NCBI RefSeq assembly: GCF_015864665.1
Contig: NZ_JADYWU010000001.1
Span: 124,001-188,000, forward strand
DNA length: 64,000 nt
Direction: 5' to 3'
Source of the DNA: Salinibacterium sp. SWN167
GTDB lineage: Bacteria; Actinomycetota; Actinomycetes; Actinomycetales; Microbacteriaceae
Position numbers and translations under genes: made by a program
Part shown: positions 16,627-25,703 of the stretch, in pieces
Position numbering within the stretch: position 1 is the first letter of the stretch
Layout: each line of letters opens with the position of its first letter
Notes under the pieces: generated by a model
The model's database searches: none
What the model was told of the DNA's origin: nothing
The model's input: the letters and a program-made list of their open reading frames with translations, nothing else

Positions 16627-19600
16627 TTAGACCTCGAGTGCGGCCATGGCCAGATCAGGGTTTCCGAAGCGGTGTGCTGTAATCGACAGTGACTGCTCTT
16701 GCACGAAGATCAGCAGTTCAACGCGACCGGATGTCGTGACCTCTCCCGACCACACAGCGACGTCAGGGTTTCCGCCAACGGCTTCTGCGAGATCGACAGA
16801 GGAACCACCGATGAGGCGCACCCGGCTCGTCTTCAACTCGCCCTTAGCCGCACGCTCGTTCCAGCGAGCATCCGACTCGACTCGAACCTGAGCGACCGAG
16901 ACTCCGGCATTTCCCGACTCGAATGATTCGGTGAGCAGCGACGGCAATGGAATAGCCGAGCTGATGTGAATGGTCGCGCCAATACGAGCAGCACCGGCGA
17001 TCATGCGCACCAGGCTGCCAAGCGGTTGACCGTCCGACAGGCGAATGGTGACGGGCACCGGGCGATAACGGAAGACGTTGCGTTCGACGCCGAGTCCTGA
17101 CACGTCGCGGCTAACACCGAACTCTGTCTCCCACGCGCGCTGGTCGCTTTCGGCGGCACGACGAACACGGTCGAACTCGTCGAACTCCATGCCCGACTGT
17201 GCTTTCTTGATAACCGAAGAGACCTGGTCGCTGAGACCGCGCACCTGAATGTCGCGAGCGGCGGGCTGCTCTACAGCCTTCCACTGCCCGAGTGTCATCA
17301 GGTAGTTGGGTCCGCCAGCCTTGGCGTGACAGCCGACGGCTGAACGCTTCCAACCGCCAAAGGGCTGGCGGCGAACGATGGCGCCGGTGATTCCACGGTT
17401 GACGTAGGCGTTTCCGGCCTGAACCTCATCGAGCCAGCGAGCAACCTCGGTGGGATCGAGCGAGTGGATGCCCGCAGTCAGTCCGTAGTCCACGGCGTTC
17501 TGCATCTCGATCGCTTCGGTGAGGTTCTTGGCACGCATCACGCCGAGAACGGGACCGAAGTATTCGGTCATGTGGAATTCGCTGCCCGACGCGACCCCGG
17601 TGCGAACTCCGGGAGTCCACTGCTTGCCTTCGTCATCAAGCTGACGTGGCTTCACGAGCCAGCTCTCGCCGGGAGCGAGGGTGGTGAGGGCGTTGAGCAA
17701 CTTGCCCTGAGCAGGCTCAACGATCGGGCCCATCATGGTGAGAGGGTCCTGAGGGAGGCCAACGCGCAGGGTGCGTACCGAGTCAACAAGCTGGCGCTCG
17801 AACCGTTCGCTCCTCCCGACCGAACCGACCAAGATCACGAGAGAGGCCGCTGAGCACTTTTGCCCTGCGTGTCCGAAGGCGCTCTTGGTGACGTCGGCGA
17901 CGGCGAGGTCGAGATCTGCGCTCGGCGTCACGATGATCGCGTTCTTTCCACTGGTCTCCGCGAGAATCGGCAGGTCATTGCGCCAGGAACGGAACATTGC
18001 TGCGGTCTCCCACGCACCGGTCAGGATGACGCGGTCAACGGCAGGGTCGGCAATCATGACGCGACCGAGTTCACGATCCTTCAAATCAACAAACGTGAGC
18101 ACGTCGCGCGGCACTCCGGCTTCCCAGAGAGCTTCGACCATCACTGCGGCGCTGCGCTGCGAGAGCTTCGCGGGCTTGATGATGACGCCGCTGCCGGAGG
18201 CGAGAGCCGAAAGGACGCTCCCTGCCGGAATGGCGACCGGGAAGTTCCACGGCGGGGTAACGACGATAAGCCCCGACGGAACAAAGGTGGCGTCTTCGAT
18301 CTTTTCAAGGTCGAGCGAGCGCTCTGCGTAGTAGTGCGCGAAGTCGATCGCTTCACTTACTTCAACGTCGCCTTCAGCAATGGTCTTGCCTGCTTCGTTG
18401 GCCATGACCTCGATGAGGCGGGCACGGGAGTTCTCGATGGCGTCACCGGCACGGTGCAAGATTGCGGCGCGCTCAGCGGCGGGCATCGCACCCCAGCGGC
18501 GTCCTGCAGCCGTTGTCGACTCGAGGATGCTCTTCATCTGTTCGGCGGTGCTGACTGCCCCAGCCGTGACGGTGTCGACACCGAGCTGCGACTCTCCACT
18601 GCGTGCCAAGATCGCGCGACCCCACGTGCGGTTATCGCCAATGGCGGGATCAGTGTCGGCAACGTTATCGAAGGGACGCTCGCCGATGATCGCAGCAGGT
18701 GTGGAGCGGTCCTGAATGCGGTTGGTGGTCTGAGCCGGCACGTCGAGGTTCGCGAGCGAAGCCAAGAAACGGTCTTGCTCGCGCACGAAGATGTGTTCGT
18801 TGCTGGAGAGTTCGAACAACCCCGACATGAAGTTCTCGGTGCTGGCGTTCTCTTCGAGGCGACGCACGAGGTAGCTGATGGCCGAGTCGAACTCGGTCGG
18901 CTGAACAACGGGCGTGTACAGCAGCAGGCTGCCGACGTCCTTTCGGACCGCTTCGGCCTGGCCAGTAGCCATTCCGAGGAGCATTTCGAACTCAATGCCG
19001 TGCGTTACGCCTCGCTCTTGAGCGAGGTGCCAGGCGAATGCAATGTCGAAGAGGTTGTGGCCAGCAACACCGATGCGCACGGCATCCACGTGCTCAGGGG
19101 TGAATGCCCAGTCGAGCACGCGCTTGTAGTGAGTGTCGGTGTCTTGCTTAGTTCCCCACGTGGCCATGGGCCAGTGGTGAGTTACCGCGTCAACGTGTTC
19201 CATCGCGAGGTTGGCGCCCTTAACAACGCGCACCTTGATGCCGGCACCGCCGCGAGCGCGACGTTCCATCGACCAGCGGGTGAGTTCCTGCAGCGCGGTG
19301 AGGGCATCCGGCAGATACGCCTGAAGCACGATACCCGCTTCAAGTTCGAGTAGTTCTGGCTGGTCGAGAAGCTTCTCGAAGACCGCGATCGTGAGGTCGA
19401 GGTCTTTGAACTCTTCCATGTCGAGGTTGATGAACTTCTTCTGCGGCGAGCGCAGCGCAAGCAGGTAGAGCGGGGTGAGGCGGTCGACAACACGGTCGAC
19501 GGTCTCGTCGAAGGCCCACATGGAAAGTTGGGACACGACCGACGACACCTTGATGGAGACGTAGTCAACGTCATCCCGGTTCAGAAGCGCGCGCGTTCCG

Positions 19601-20103
19601 GCGAGGCGCTTGTCTGCCTCGTCGTCACCAAGAACGGCTTCGCCGAGCAGGTTGAGGTTGAGGTTGACGCCTTCACGACGCAAGTGCACGAGGGCCTTGT
19701 CGAGCTTGGCGGGAGTGGCATCGATGATGAGGTGGCCGACCATGCCGCGGAGAACGCGACGAGCGATCGGGACGATGATCCACGGGAGCAGAGGTGCGAA
19801 GCCGCCACCGACCATGATCGCGAAGCGGAGGTACCACGGCAGGAAGGCCGGGATGATGTGCGTGAGGCGCTCGAGGTTGCGGCCGGCGACACGCAAATCT
19901 TCGGGACGCACAACGGTGTCAATGAAGCCAAGAGTGAACTCGAGTCCGTTCGGGTCTTTCAGCACACCGGCAAGGCGCGTGGCACTCGCGTCGGTGGGAA
20001 ACTCTTCACTTTCGGCCAGCCACCGGCGAACGGTGGCTACCGTTTGGTCGGCAATCTGCTGGTGTGAAGCATCGAGGTTGTCGGTAGAAGTTGACATGCT
20101 CAC
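16627..20103 (-). CDS. putA: Bifunctional proline dehydrogenase / L-glutamate gamma-semialdehyde dehydrogenase
   Basis: Oxidises proline to glutamate in two steps, with FAD in the first domain and NAD in the second. The 1158-aa protein has the PRODH TIM barrel at roughly residues 50-450, with 'VKGANLAMEH' and the conserved 'YLVRRLEENAS' near 411-421. The aldehyde dehydrogenase domain covers about 500-1000, with the general base E716 in 'LAETSGKNA' and the nucleophile C750 in 'GHAGQKCSA'. The N-terminal ribbon-helix-helix repressor domain of enterobacterial PutA is absent, so it should not autoregulate. The divergent LysR-type gene at 20225 is the likely regulator. Length and domain order match actinobacterial PutA proteins. 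Confidence 0.95.
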   Translation of the reverse strand: MSMSTSTDNLDASHQQIADQTVATVRRWLAESEEFPTDASATRLAGVLKDPNGLEFTLGFIDTVVRPEDLRVAGRNLERLTHIIPAFLPWYLRFAIMVGGGFAPLLPWIIVPIARRVLRGMVGHLIIDATPAKLDKALVHLRREGVNLNLNLLGEAVLGDDEADKRLAGTRALLNRDDVDYVSIKVSSVVSQLSMWAFDETVDRVVDRLTPLYLLALRSPQKKFINLDMEEFKDLDLTIAVFEKLLDQPELLELEAGIVLQAYLPDALTALQELTRWSMERRARGGAGIKVRVVKGANLAMEHVDAVTHHWPMATWGTKQDTDTHYKRVLDWAFTPEHVDAVRIGVAGHNLFDIAFAWHLAQERGVTHGIEFEMLLGMATGQAEAVRKDVGSLLLYTPVVQPTEFDSAISYLVRRLEENASTENFMSGLFELSSNEHIFVREQDRFLASLANLDVPAQTTNRIQDRSTPAAIIGERPFDNVADTDPAIGDNRTWGRAILARSGESQLGVDTVTAGAVSTAEQMKSILESTTAAGRRWGAMPAAERAAILHRAGDAIENSRARLIEVMANEAGKTIAEGDVEVSEAIDFAHYYAERSLDLEKIEDATFVPSGLIVVTPPWNFPVAIPAGSVLSALASGSGVIIKPAKLSQRSAAVMVEALWEAGVPRDVLTFVDLKDRELGRVMIADPAVDRVILTGAWETAAMFRSWRNDLPILAETSGKNAIIVTPSADLDLAVADVTKSAFGHAGQKCSAASLVILVGSVGRSERFERQLVDSVRTLRVGLPQDPLTMMGPIVEPAQGKLLNALTTLAPGESWLVKPRQLDDEGKQWTPGVRTGVASGSEFHMTEYFGPVLGVMRAKNLTEAIEMQNAVDYGLTAGIHSLDPTEVARWLDEVQAGNAYVNRGITGAIVRRQPFGGWKRSAVGCHAKAGGPNYLMTLGQWKAVEQPAARDIQVRGLSDQVSSVIKKAQSGMEFDEFDRVRRAAESDQRAWETEFGVSRDVSGLGVERNVFRYRPVPVTIRLSDGQPLGSLVRMIAGAARIGATIHISSAIPLPSLLTESFESGNAGVSVAQVRVESDARWNERAAKGELKTSRVRLIGGSSVDLAEAVGGNPDVAVWSGEVTTSGRVELLIFVQEQSLSITAHRFGNPDLAMAALEV

Positions 20104-20224
20104 GAGAATAGGCCTCCGAACGGGATTGTGGCTGGAACTCTCAGTGTGCGCCCGGGAGTGCCTTTAGCAAAAGCGACGGAAATCGCATGGTTTCAGTTAG
20201 AATTAGTTAACGATTGGCGGAGAA

Positions 20225-21118
20225 ATGCTCGATGTTAGACGGCTGCGACTTTTGCGAGAACTCAAGCTTCGCGGAACCATCGCCGCGGTGGCGAACGCCC
20301 TCAGTTACACGCCGTCTGCAGTCTCCCAACAGCTCGCTCTTCTTGAAGAAGAAGCGCGGGTTCCACTGCTCGTTAAAGCGGGTCGCCGCGTGCAGCTCAC
20401 CCCCGAAGCCGAGCTCCTCGTCGAGCACACTGTCGCCCTCCTCGAACGCCTCGAACTCATGGAAGCGGAGATCCACTCCTCGCTCACTGAAGTGCGCGGA
20501 AAAGTACGTCTCGCCGTATTCCAATCGGCAGCGCTCGGCATCATCCCCCAAGCGCTCAGCATCATTGCCGAAGAACACCCCCAACTGCGCATCGAGATGA
20601 CCCAGCGCGAACCCGAAAGTGCACTCTTCGAAACCTGGACGCGTGAATTCGACCTCGTGATCGCCGAACAGTATCCCGGCCATGCCGCACCCCGGCATCC
20701 CGATCTCGACATGCTCCCCCTCTATGCCGACGAGCTCTCGCTCGCTGTTCCTCACGAGAGTGGAATCATGAGTCTCGCCGACACCACCCAGAGTGCCTGG
20801 GTGATGGAACCCCGAGGCACCGCCTCCCGCCACTGGGCAGAACAGCAGTGCCGCCGCGCGGGGATAGAGCCCGACGTTCGCTACGAAACCGCCGACCTTC
20901 AGGCCCACATCCGTCTCGTTGAATCAGGCCACGCCACTGCAATCTTGCCGGGGCTCGTCTGGGGCAGCCGCACGCCGACCGTCGCCCTGAGGCCTATGCC
21001 GGGCCTCCCCCGCCGCACCGTCTTCACCTCAGTGCGCGACTCGAGCGTCAGCCGGCCATCGATTGTGGCGTGCCGAGAAGTGCTTGAGCGGGTCGTGCTC
21101 GCGCTCGCGCCGGAGTAG
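20225..21118 (+). CDS. LysR-family transcriptional regulator
   Basis: A 297-aa LysR-type regulator. The N-terminal helix-turn-helix reads 'LKLRGTIAAVANALSYTPSAVSQQLALLEEEA', followed by an effector-binding domain of periplasmic-binding-protein fold ('GKVRLAVFQSAALGIIPQAL'). Its start lies 121 bases from the start of the divergent putA gene. The shared region has an AT-rich stretch around TTAGAATTAGTTAAC at about 20195-20212. LysR regulators usually control the divergent neighbour, so control of proline catabolism is the natural guess, with proline or a pathway intermediate as effector. That is inference. The ATG directly follows a GGCGGAGA ribosome site. Confidence 0.92.
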   Translation: MLDVRRLRLLRELKLRGTIAAVANALSYTPSAVSQQLALLEEEARVPLLVKAGRRVQLTPEAELLVEHTVALLERLELMEAEIHSSLTEVRGKVRLAVFQSAALGIIPQALSIIAEEHPQLRIEMTQREPESALFETWTREFDLVIAEQYPGHAAPRHPDLDMLPLYADELSLAVPHESGIMSLADTTQSAWVMEPRGTASRHWAEQQCRRAGIEPDVRYETADLQAHIRLVESGHATAILPGLVWGSRTPTVALRPMPGLPRRTVFTSVRDSSVSRPSIVACREVLERVVLALAPE

Positions 21119-21146
21119 CCGCGACGGCTTCAGTGGCGAAACCTGA

Positions 21147-22139
21147 CTACGCAGAATCGCGGATGACGAGCTCAGTATCGAGGGTCGTCACGGTGTCGAC
21201 TGGTCGGTTTTCAATCAGGCCGACAATCATTTCGGCCATGCGGCGGCCCATCTCGACGGAGGGTTGACGCACTGTCGTCAGTGGTGGAGTCGCGGTGCTC
21301 CCATAGTTATCGTCGTCGAAACCGACCACGGCGATATCGTCGGGCACGGAGAGCCCGGCTTCGCGGATGGCCGAATAGGCACCGATGGCCATCTGGTCGT
21401 TGGCGGCGAAGATGCCGTCGATGGGCTCGCCGCGGGCCAGCAGGCGTCGCATTGCGTCTGCGCCGGAAGGCGGAGAGAAGTCGCCGACTTCCACGAGATC
21501 GCTCGTGAGACCGTGTTTTTCGAGAGTGGCGTGGAAGGCAGAAAGACGGTCAACGCCCGGGGGCATATCTTGCGGGCCAGCGATCGTGGCCAGCTTGGTG
21601 CGACCGGAAGCGATCAAATGCTCAACGGCAGTGCAGGCACCAGCAAAGTTGTCGACATCCACGTAGTAGTTGTCGCCGCCCACGTCGCTGAGCGGGCGCC
21701 CACCGAACACGACAGGCAGGGTGCGGCTGAGCTCAGAGTAGGAGTGGTCGCCCGTGTGGTGCGAGACCACGAGAGCGCCATCGACGTTGCCGCCGAGGAG
21801 ATAGCGCCGCGTCTTGTGTGATGCGGCCCCTGACTCGATGATCATGTTGAGCGTGTAATCGGTGTCTTCGAGGTAAAGCGCAACGCCCTGCACAACCGCT
21901 GCGAAGAAGGGGTCATCGAAGACCTTGGCTGCCGATTCCGGAACCACCATCGCGATGGCCTGCGTCTTGCGACTCACGAGCGAGCGGGCAGCGCGATTGG
22001 GCACGTAATTGAGCTCGTCGATGGCGGCCTGAACGACAGTGGCAACATCCGCGCTCACCTTAGGAGAACCGTTCACAACGCGAGACACGGTGGCGCGCGA
22101 AACGCCTGCCTGTGCCGCCACCATTTCGAGTGTTGGCAT
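21147..22139 (-). CDS. LacI-family repressor, CelR/CebR-like (beta-glucoside utilisation)
   Basis: A 330-aa LacI-type repressor: the DNA-binding headpiece 'PTLEMVAAQAGVSRATVSRVVNGSP', the hinge helix region 'NRAARSLVSRKT', then a sugar-binding core. It closely resembles Thermobifida CelR, including 'LATIAGPQDM' and 'VVGFDDD' motifs. CelR/CebR proteins bind TGGGAGCGCTCCCA-type operators and are released by cellobiose. Three very similar palindromes stand in front of the binding-protein gene of this cluster at 27074-27143. The gene is the last of the locus, 68 bases after the beta-glucosidase. The start is uncertain: the ATG at 22139 gives the usual family N-terminus, but a GTG at 22166 has a better AGGAGAG ribosome site and would add nine residues. 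Confidence 0.9.
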   Translation of the reverse strand: MPTLEMVAAQAGVSRATVSRVVNGSPKVSADVATVVQAAIDELNYVPNRAARSLVSRKTQAIAMVVPESAAKVFDDPFFAAVVQGVALYLEDTDYTLNMIIESGAASHKTRRYLLGGNVDGALVVSHHTGDHSYSELSRTLPVVFGGRPLSDVGGDNYYVDVDNFAGACTAVEHLIASGRTKLATIAGPQDMPPGVDRLSAFHATLEKHGLTSDLVEVGDFSPPSGADAMRRLLARGEPIDGIFAANDQMAIGAYSAIREAGLSVPDDIAVVGFDDDNYGSTATPPLTTVRQPSVEMGRRMAEMIVGLIENRPVDTVTTLDTELVIRDSA

Positions 22140-22207
22140 GGCCCCGCTGCGCAGTTTCTCCGCCACGAGCTCGCTCTCTCCTAGAAGGTCCTGCCTAACC
22201 CTAACGA

Positions 22208-23629
22208 TCAGGAGGCCTTCTTCGTGGCAGCGATGTGGGCTGCATACTCCGTGGCGCTGCGCTTCGGGATGCGCTCCTGGGTGTCGTAATCGACGTAAAC
22301 AATCCCGAAACGCTTGTTGTAGCCCCACGCCCATTCGAAGTTGTCGAGGAGCGACCACACGAAGTAGCCGCGCACATCAGCGCCGTCGGCAATGGCATCC
22401 GCGACCGCCTGAATGTGCTGGGCGATGTAGCTGGCACGCTTCGGGTCATCGATGGTGTCGCCGACGCGGGTGTCGTCGTACGACGCGCCATTTTCGGTGA
22501 CATACAGCGGCGGCAGAGTGGGATATTCCTTGCCGAGGCGCACAAGCAGGCGGCGTAGCCCGCTCGGGTTGACCTCCCAGTCCATGGCCGTTCGCGGAAG
22601 GTCGCGAGGGGGCATCGTCACGAACTCGCTGCCGACAAACATGGAGCGACCGGGCTTTGTGGTGGGGCGAAGTCCGGGCGCAGCGTCGGCGGGAGCGGGA
22701 TGCCCACTCACGTTGTCATCGTGGTAGTGGTTCACTCCCAAGAAGTCGATGGGGGCGGAGATGATCTCAAGGTCGCCCTCCTGCACATACTGCTCGAAGT
22801 CGTACTCGCGCATGTCGTCAATGACGTCGGCCGGGTAGGCGCCCAGCACGAGGGGCTCGAGGAACATGCGGTTCCAGATGCCGTCGATGCGGCGTGCGGC
22901 GTCGAGGTCGACGGGATCGTTCGGGTCGTTCGGCACGGCGTTGGTGAGGTTGAGCGTGATGCCGAGCTCAATCTCGCGGCCCTGGGCTGCAGCGAGCTTG
23001 CGCAGTCGTTCGGCGGCAAGGCCGTGCGCGAGGTGCTGGTGATGCAGCGCAGCCAGACCCTGGTTCGGGTCGGTGAGACCGGGAGCGTGCTCGCCGGCAA
23101 TGTAGCCAATCAGCGACGAGCAGAGTGGCTCGTTGAAGGTAGTCCAGTGGCTGACGCGATCGCCAAGCGCGGTATAGACAGCCTCGGCATAGTCAGCGAA
23201 ACGGTACGCGGTGTCGCGGTTCGCCCATCCGCCTTTCTCTTGAAGAGCCTGCGGCAGATCCCAGTGATAGAGAGTGAGCCACGGCAGGATGCCGGCCTCC
23301 AGCAGCGAGTCAACAAGTCGACTGTAGAAGTCGAGGCCCTCGGCGTTGGGCTCGCGGTCGCCGGGAACAACACGGGCCCAGCTGGTGGAGAAGCGGTAGG
23401 AATCGAGCCCCAGCTTCTTCATCAACTGCACGTCATCGTTCATGCGGTAGTAGTGGTCGACCGCAATTTCGGGGGTGTCTCCGTTGGCGACGGCGAGCGG
23501 CTGGCGGGCATAGTGATCCCAGATGGAATCCTCTTTGCCGCCTTCGTGAGCTGCTCCCTCGATCTGGGCAGCGGCGGTGGCGGATCCCCAGAGGAAGCCT
23601 TTCGGCCAGGTGGTGGTGAGAGTGTTCAT
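22208..23629 (-). CDS. GH1 beta-glucosidase
   Basis: A 473-aa cytoplasmic family 1 glycoside hydrolase that splits beta-glucosides, probably cellobiose brought in by the adjacent transporter, into glucose. The acid/base Glu is E167 in 'TTFNEP' and the nucleophile is E379 in 'LYVTENG'. The entry motif 'GFLWGSATAAAQIEG' and the 'YHWDLPQAL' and 'WSLLDNFEWAWGY' motifs are all present. There is no signal peptide. The reading frame is open upstream, but the ATG at 23629 overlaps the stop of the permease gene (TAATG), which fixes the start by coupling. Beta-galactosidase or 6-phospho-beta-glucosidase activity is less likely because the neighbours form an ABC transporter rather than a PTS. Confidence 0.94.
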   Translation of the reverse strand: MNTLTTTWPKGFLWGSATAAAQIEGAAHEGGKEDSIWDHYARQPLAVANGDTPEIAVDHYYRMNDDVQLMKKLGLDSYRFSTSWARVVPGDREPNAEGLDFYSRLVDSLLEAGILPWLTLYHWDLPQALQEKGGWANRDTAYRFADYAEAVYTALGDRVSHWTTFNEPLCSSLIGYIAGEHAPGLTDPNQGLAALHHQHLAHGLAAERLRKLAAAQGREIELGITLNLTNAVPNDPNDPVDLDAARRIDGIWNRMFLEPLVLGAYPADVIDDMREYDFEQYVQEGDLEIISAPIDFLGVNHYHDDNVSGHPAPADAAPGLRPTTKPGRSMFVGSEFVTMPPRDLPRTAMDWEVNPSGLRRLLVRLGKEYPTLPPLYVTENGASYDDTRVGDTIDDPKRASYIAQHIQAVADAIADGADVRGYFVWSLLDNFEWAWGYNKRFGIVYVDYDTQERIPKRSATEYAAHIAATKKAS

Positions 23630-24540
23630 TAGCCTTTTACTGCTCCTGCCATGATGCCCGAGACGAGTTGCCGTCCGGCGAGAATGAAGATGATGAGCAG
23701 CGGCAAGGTGGCGAGCACCGCTCCCGAAAGCACGACCGAGTAGTCCACGTATTTTGCGCTCTGCAGCTGACTCAGCGCAACCTGCAGGGTCGGATTTTGT
23801 GGTGCAACCAACAGCGGCCACAAGTAATCGGTCCACGCGGTCATGAAGGTGAAGAGTCCGAGAATCGCCATCGCGGGGCGGGCCGCGGGGATTCCGACGT
23901 TCCAGAAGGTGCGGAACATATTGGCCCCGTCGACACGGGCCGCTTCGATGAGTTCGTCGGGAATGACATCCACCAAATATTGGCGCATGAAGAACACCCC
24001 GAATGCTGTCACGAGCGTTGGCACGACAACAGCGCCGAGGGTGCCCGTCCAGCCGAGCTCTTTCATGAGCATGAACTGCGGGATGATGCCGAGTTGGGTT
24101 GGCACCGCAAGCGTGGCGATCACGAAGATCATGAGTCCTTCGCGGCCTTTGAAGCGCAGCTTCGCGAACGCATAGCCGGCCAGAGTCGAGAAGAAGATCA
24201 CCGAGGTCGTGATGATCGTCGAGACGATGATGCTGTTCAGCAGCGACTGCCAGAACGGAACGGTGGAGAGCACTTCGCCAACGTTGATCCAGAAGCGACC
24301 GCCGGGCAGCAACGGTGGCCAGGTGGCGGTGATGGCCGTGTTGTCGCTCGAGCCAACAACGTACGACCACCACAGCGGGTACGAACCGCCGAGGAACAGG
24401 GCCATCAGCAGACCGTAGATCAAGAAGCCGGGGCGTTCGGCGAGTCCACGGGCGCGGCCGCGACCACGGCGCTTCTCGTCCGCTAGGGCCTGCTTGTCGG
24501 CGGCGCGATCGGGGGTTCGTGTGGGGCTCGTGGTGCTCAT
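23629..24540 (-). CDS. Carbohydrate ABC transporter permease (MalG/CebG-like)
   Basis: A 303-aa inner-membrane permease with six predicted helices. The cytoplasmic coupling motif is 'EAARVDGANMFRTFWNVGIPAARPA', the EAA loop of MalG-type carbohydrate permeases. It pairs with the permease encoded upstream to form the channel for the sugar delivered by the lipoprotein. The frame is open further upstream, but the ATG at 24540 overlaps the upstream permease stop (ATGA). No ATPase gene is present; as in Streptomyces ceb loci, a shared MsiK-type ATPase elsewhere in the genome is expected. The family is clear and the substrate is inferred from the locus. Confidence 0.92.
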   Translation of the reverse strand: MSTTSPTRTPDRAADKQALADEKRRGRGRARGLAERPGFLIYGLLMALFLGGSYPLWWSYVVGSSDNTAITATWPPLLPGGRFWINVGEVLSTVPFWQSLLNSIIVSTIITTSVIFFSTLAGYAFAKLRFKGREGLMIFVIATLAVPTQLGIIPQFMLMKELGWTGTLGAVVVPTLVTAFGVFFMRQYLVDVIPDELIEAARVDGANMFRTFWNVGIPAARPAMAILGLFTFMTAWTDYLWPLLVAPQNPTLQVALSQLQSAKYVDYSVVLSGAVLATLPLLIIFILAGRQLVSGIMAGAVKG

Positions 24541-25634
24541 GAGCTCTTCTCCTCGTCTACGACGGATGCCGCTGGCACGCCGGTGGGGTTGGCCGCGGTG
24601 GTGGCGCGGTAGCGCGCAAGTTTCTTGGCTCGGCGCTTCGAAATGACCTTCACTTCGGTCGAGGCGATCTTGCGCGAAATCCAGAAATTCAGCATTCCGA
24701 TGCCGACGATGATGATGAACAGCAGCCACGCGATGGCGGAGGCCTTGCCGAAGTCACCGCGGTTGAACGCCATGTCCCACAGGTACAGCACGGTGGTTTG
24801 GTACTCGCGATGAGCACCGCCGAGGTTCGCACTGGTGGGGTTAAATAGCTTCGGTTCGGTGAAGATCTGCAGGCCACCGATCGTGGCGGTAATGATCACG
24901 AAGATCATGGTGGGGCGGATGCTCGGCAGCGTCATCGAGAAGAACCGACGCACGGCGCCCGCTCCATCCAGGGCTGCCGATTCGTAAATGTCGCGGGGAA
25001 CAGCCTGCATCGCGGCGAGAAGAATGAGCGCGTTGTAGCCGGTCCAGCGCCAGTTGACCATCGTGGCGATGGCGAAGTGGCTGGGGAAGACTTCGCTCTT
25101 CCACAACACAGGATCAATGTTGAAGGAGGTCAGGATGTTGTTGATGAGCCCGTACTTTTCGCCGAACGCACTCGAGAAGATGATGGCGACCGCGACCGGG
25201 GTCACGATGTACGGGATCAGAATGCTCATGCGCCAGAAGGTTTTGGCGCGAAGGTTTTGGTCGAGCAGGGCCGCGATGAAGACGGCGGCGACCAGCTGCG
25301 GAATCGCGCTGAGCAGGAAGATGCTCATCGTGTTGAAGAGCGAGTTCCAGAAGTAGGGGTCGTTGAGCTCGGCGACATAGTTGTCGAAGCCGATCCATTC
25401 ACCGGCACCGCTCAGGATGTCCCAGTCGTTGAGCGAGACAACAAACGTGTAGACGAGGGGGAAGAGCCCGATGAGTGCGAAGAGCACAAAGAAGGGGGCG
25501 ATATAGAGGTAGGGGGACGCTTTCACGTCGAGGCGACTCAGACGCTGCCGCCGGGTGAGCCGTGTCGCATTGCGCTCGGAGCGCTTCTTCGCCTCACCTG
25601 AATCAGGTCTCGGCGGGCTCGTCATCGTCGTCAT
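24537..25634 (-). CDS. Carbohydrate ABC transporter permease (MalF/CebF-like)
   Basis: A 365-aa permease with six main hydrophobic segments and a basic N-terminal cytoplasmic tail ('ERNATRLTRRQRLSRLDVK'). The EAA-type loop is 'YESAALDGAGAVRRFFSMTLPSIRPT'. It is longer than MalG partners, as usual for the MalF half. ATG at 25634 is followed by a second in-frame ATG three codons later; either could be used. Its ribosome site lies after the 12-bp hairpin that separates it from the lipoprotein gene. The C-terminal tail of about 40 residues is basic and probably cytoplasmic. Confidence 0.92.
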   Translation of the reverse strand: MTTMTSPPRPDSGEAKKRSERNATRLTRRQRLSRLDVKASPYLYIAPFFVLFALIGLFPLVYTFVVSLNDWDILSGAGEWIGFDNYVAELNDPYFWNSLFNTMSIFLLSAIPQLVAAVFIAALLDQNLRAKTFWRMSILIPYIVTPVAVAIIFSSAFGEKYGLINNILTSFNIDPVLWKSEVFPSHFAIATMVNWRWTGYNALILLAAMQAVPRDIYESAALDGAGAVRRFFSMTLPSIRPTMIFVIITATIGGLQIFTEPKLFNPTSANLGGAHREYQTTVLYLWDMAFNRGDFGKASAIAWLLFIIIVGIGMLNFWISRKIASTEVKVISKRRAKKLARYRATTAANPTGVPAASVVDEEKSS

Positions 25635-25654
25635 GAGATATCGCTTTCAAGAAG

Positions 25655-25689
25655 TGAGGCCCCCGGCCAGGGGATGACCGGGGGCCTCA
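25655..25689 (-). terminator. Perfect 12-bp intercistronic hairpin (attenuating/stabilising)
   Basis: TGAGGCCCCCGG (25655-25666) pairs perfectly with CCGGGGGCCTCA (25678-25689) around an 11-base loop. It sits between the sugar-binding lipoprotein gene and the permease genes. Such hairpins usually let the binding protein be made in excess, by partial termination or by protecting the 3' end of the first cistron. No strong U-run follows, so stabilisation or partial readthrough is more likely than full termination. Confidence 0.7.
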
Positions 25690-25703
25690 ATTGCTGCTGT
25701 GGA

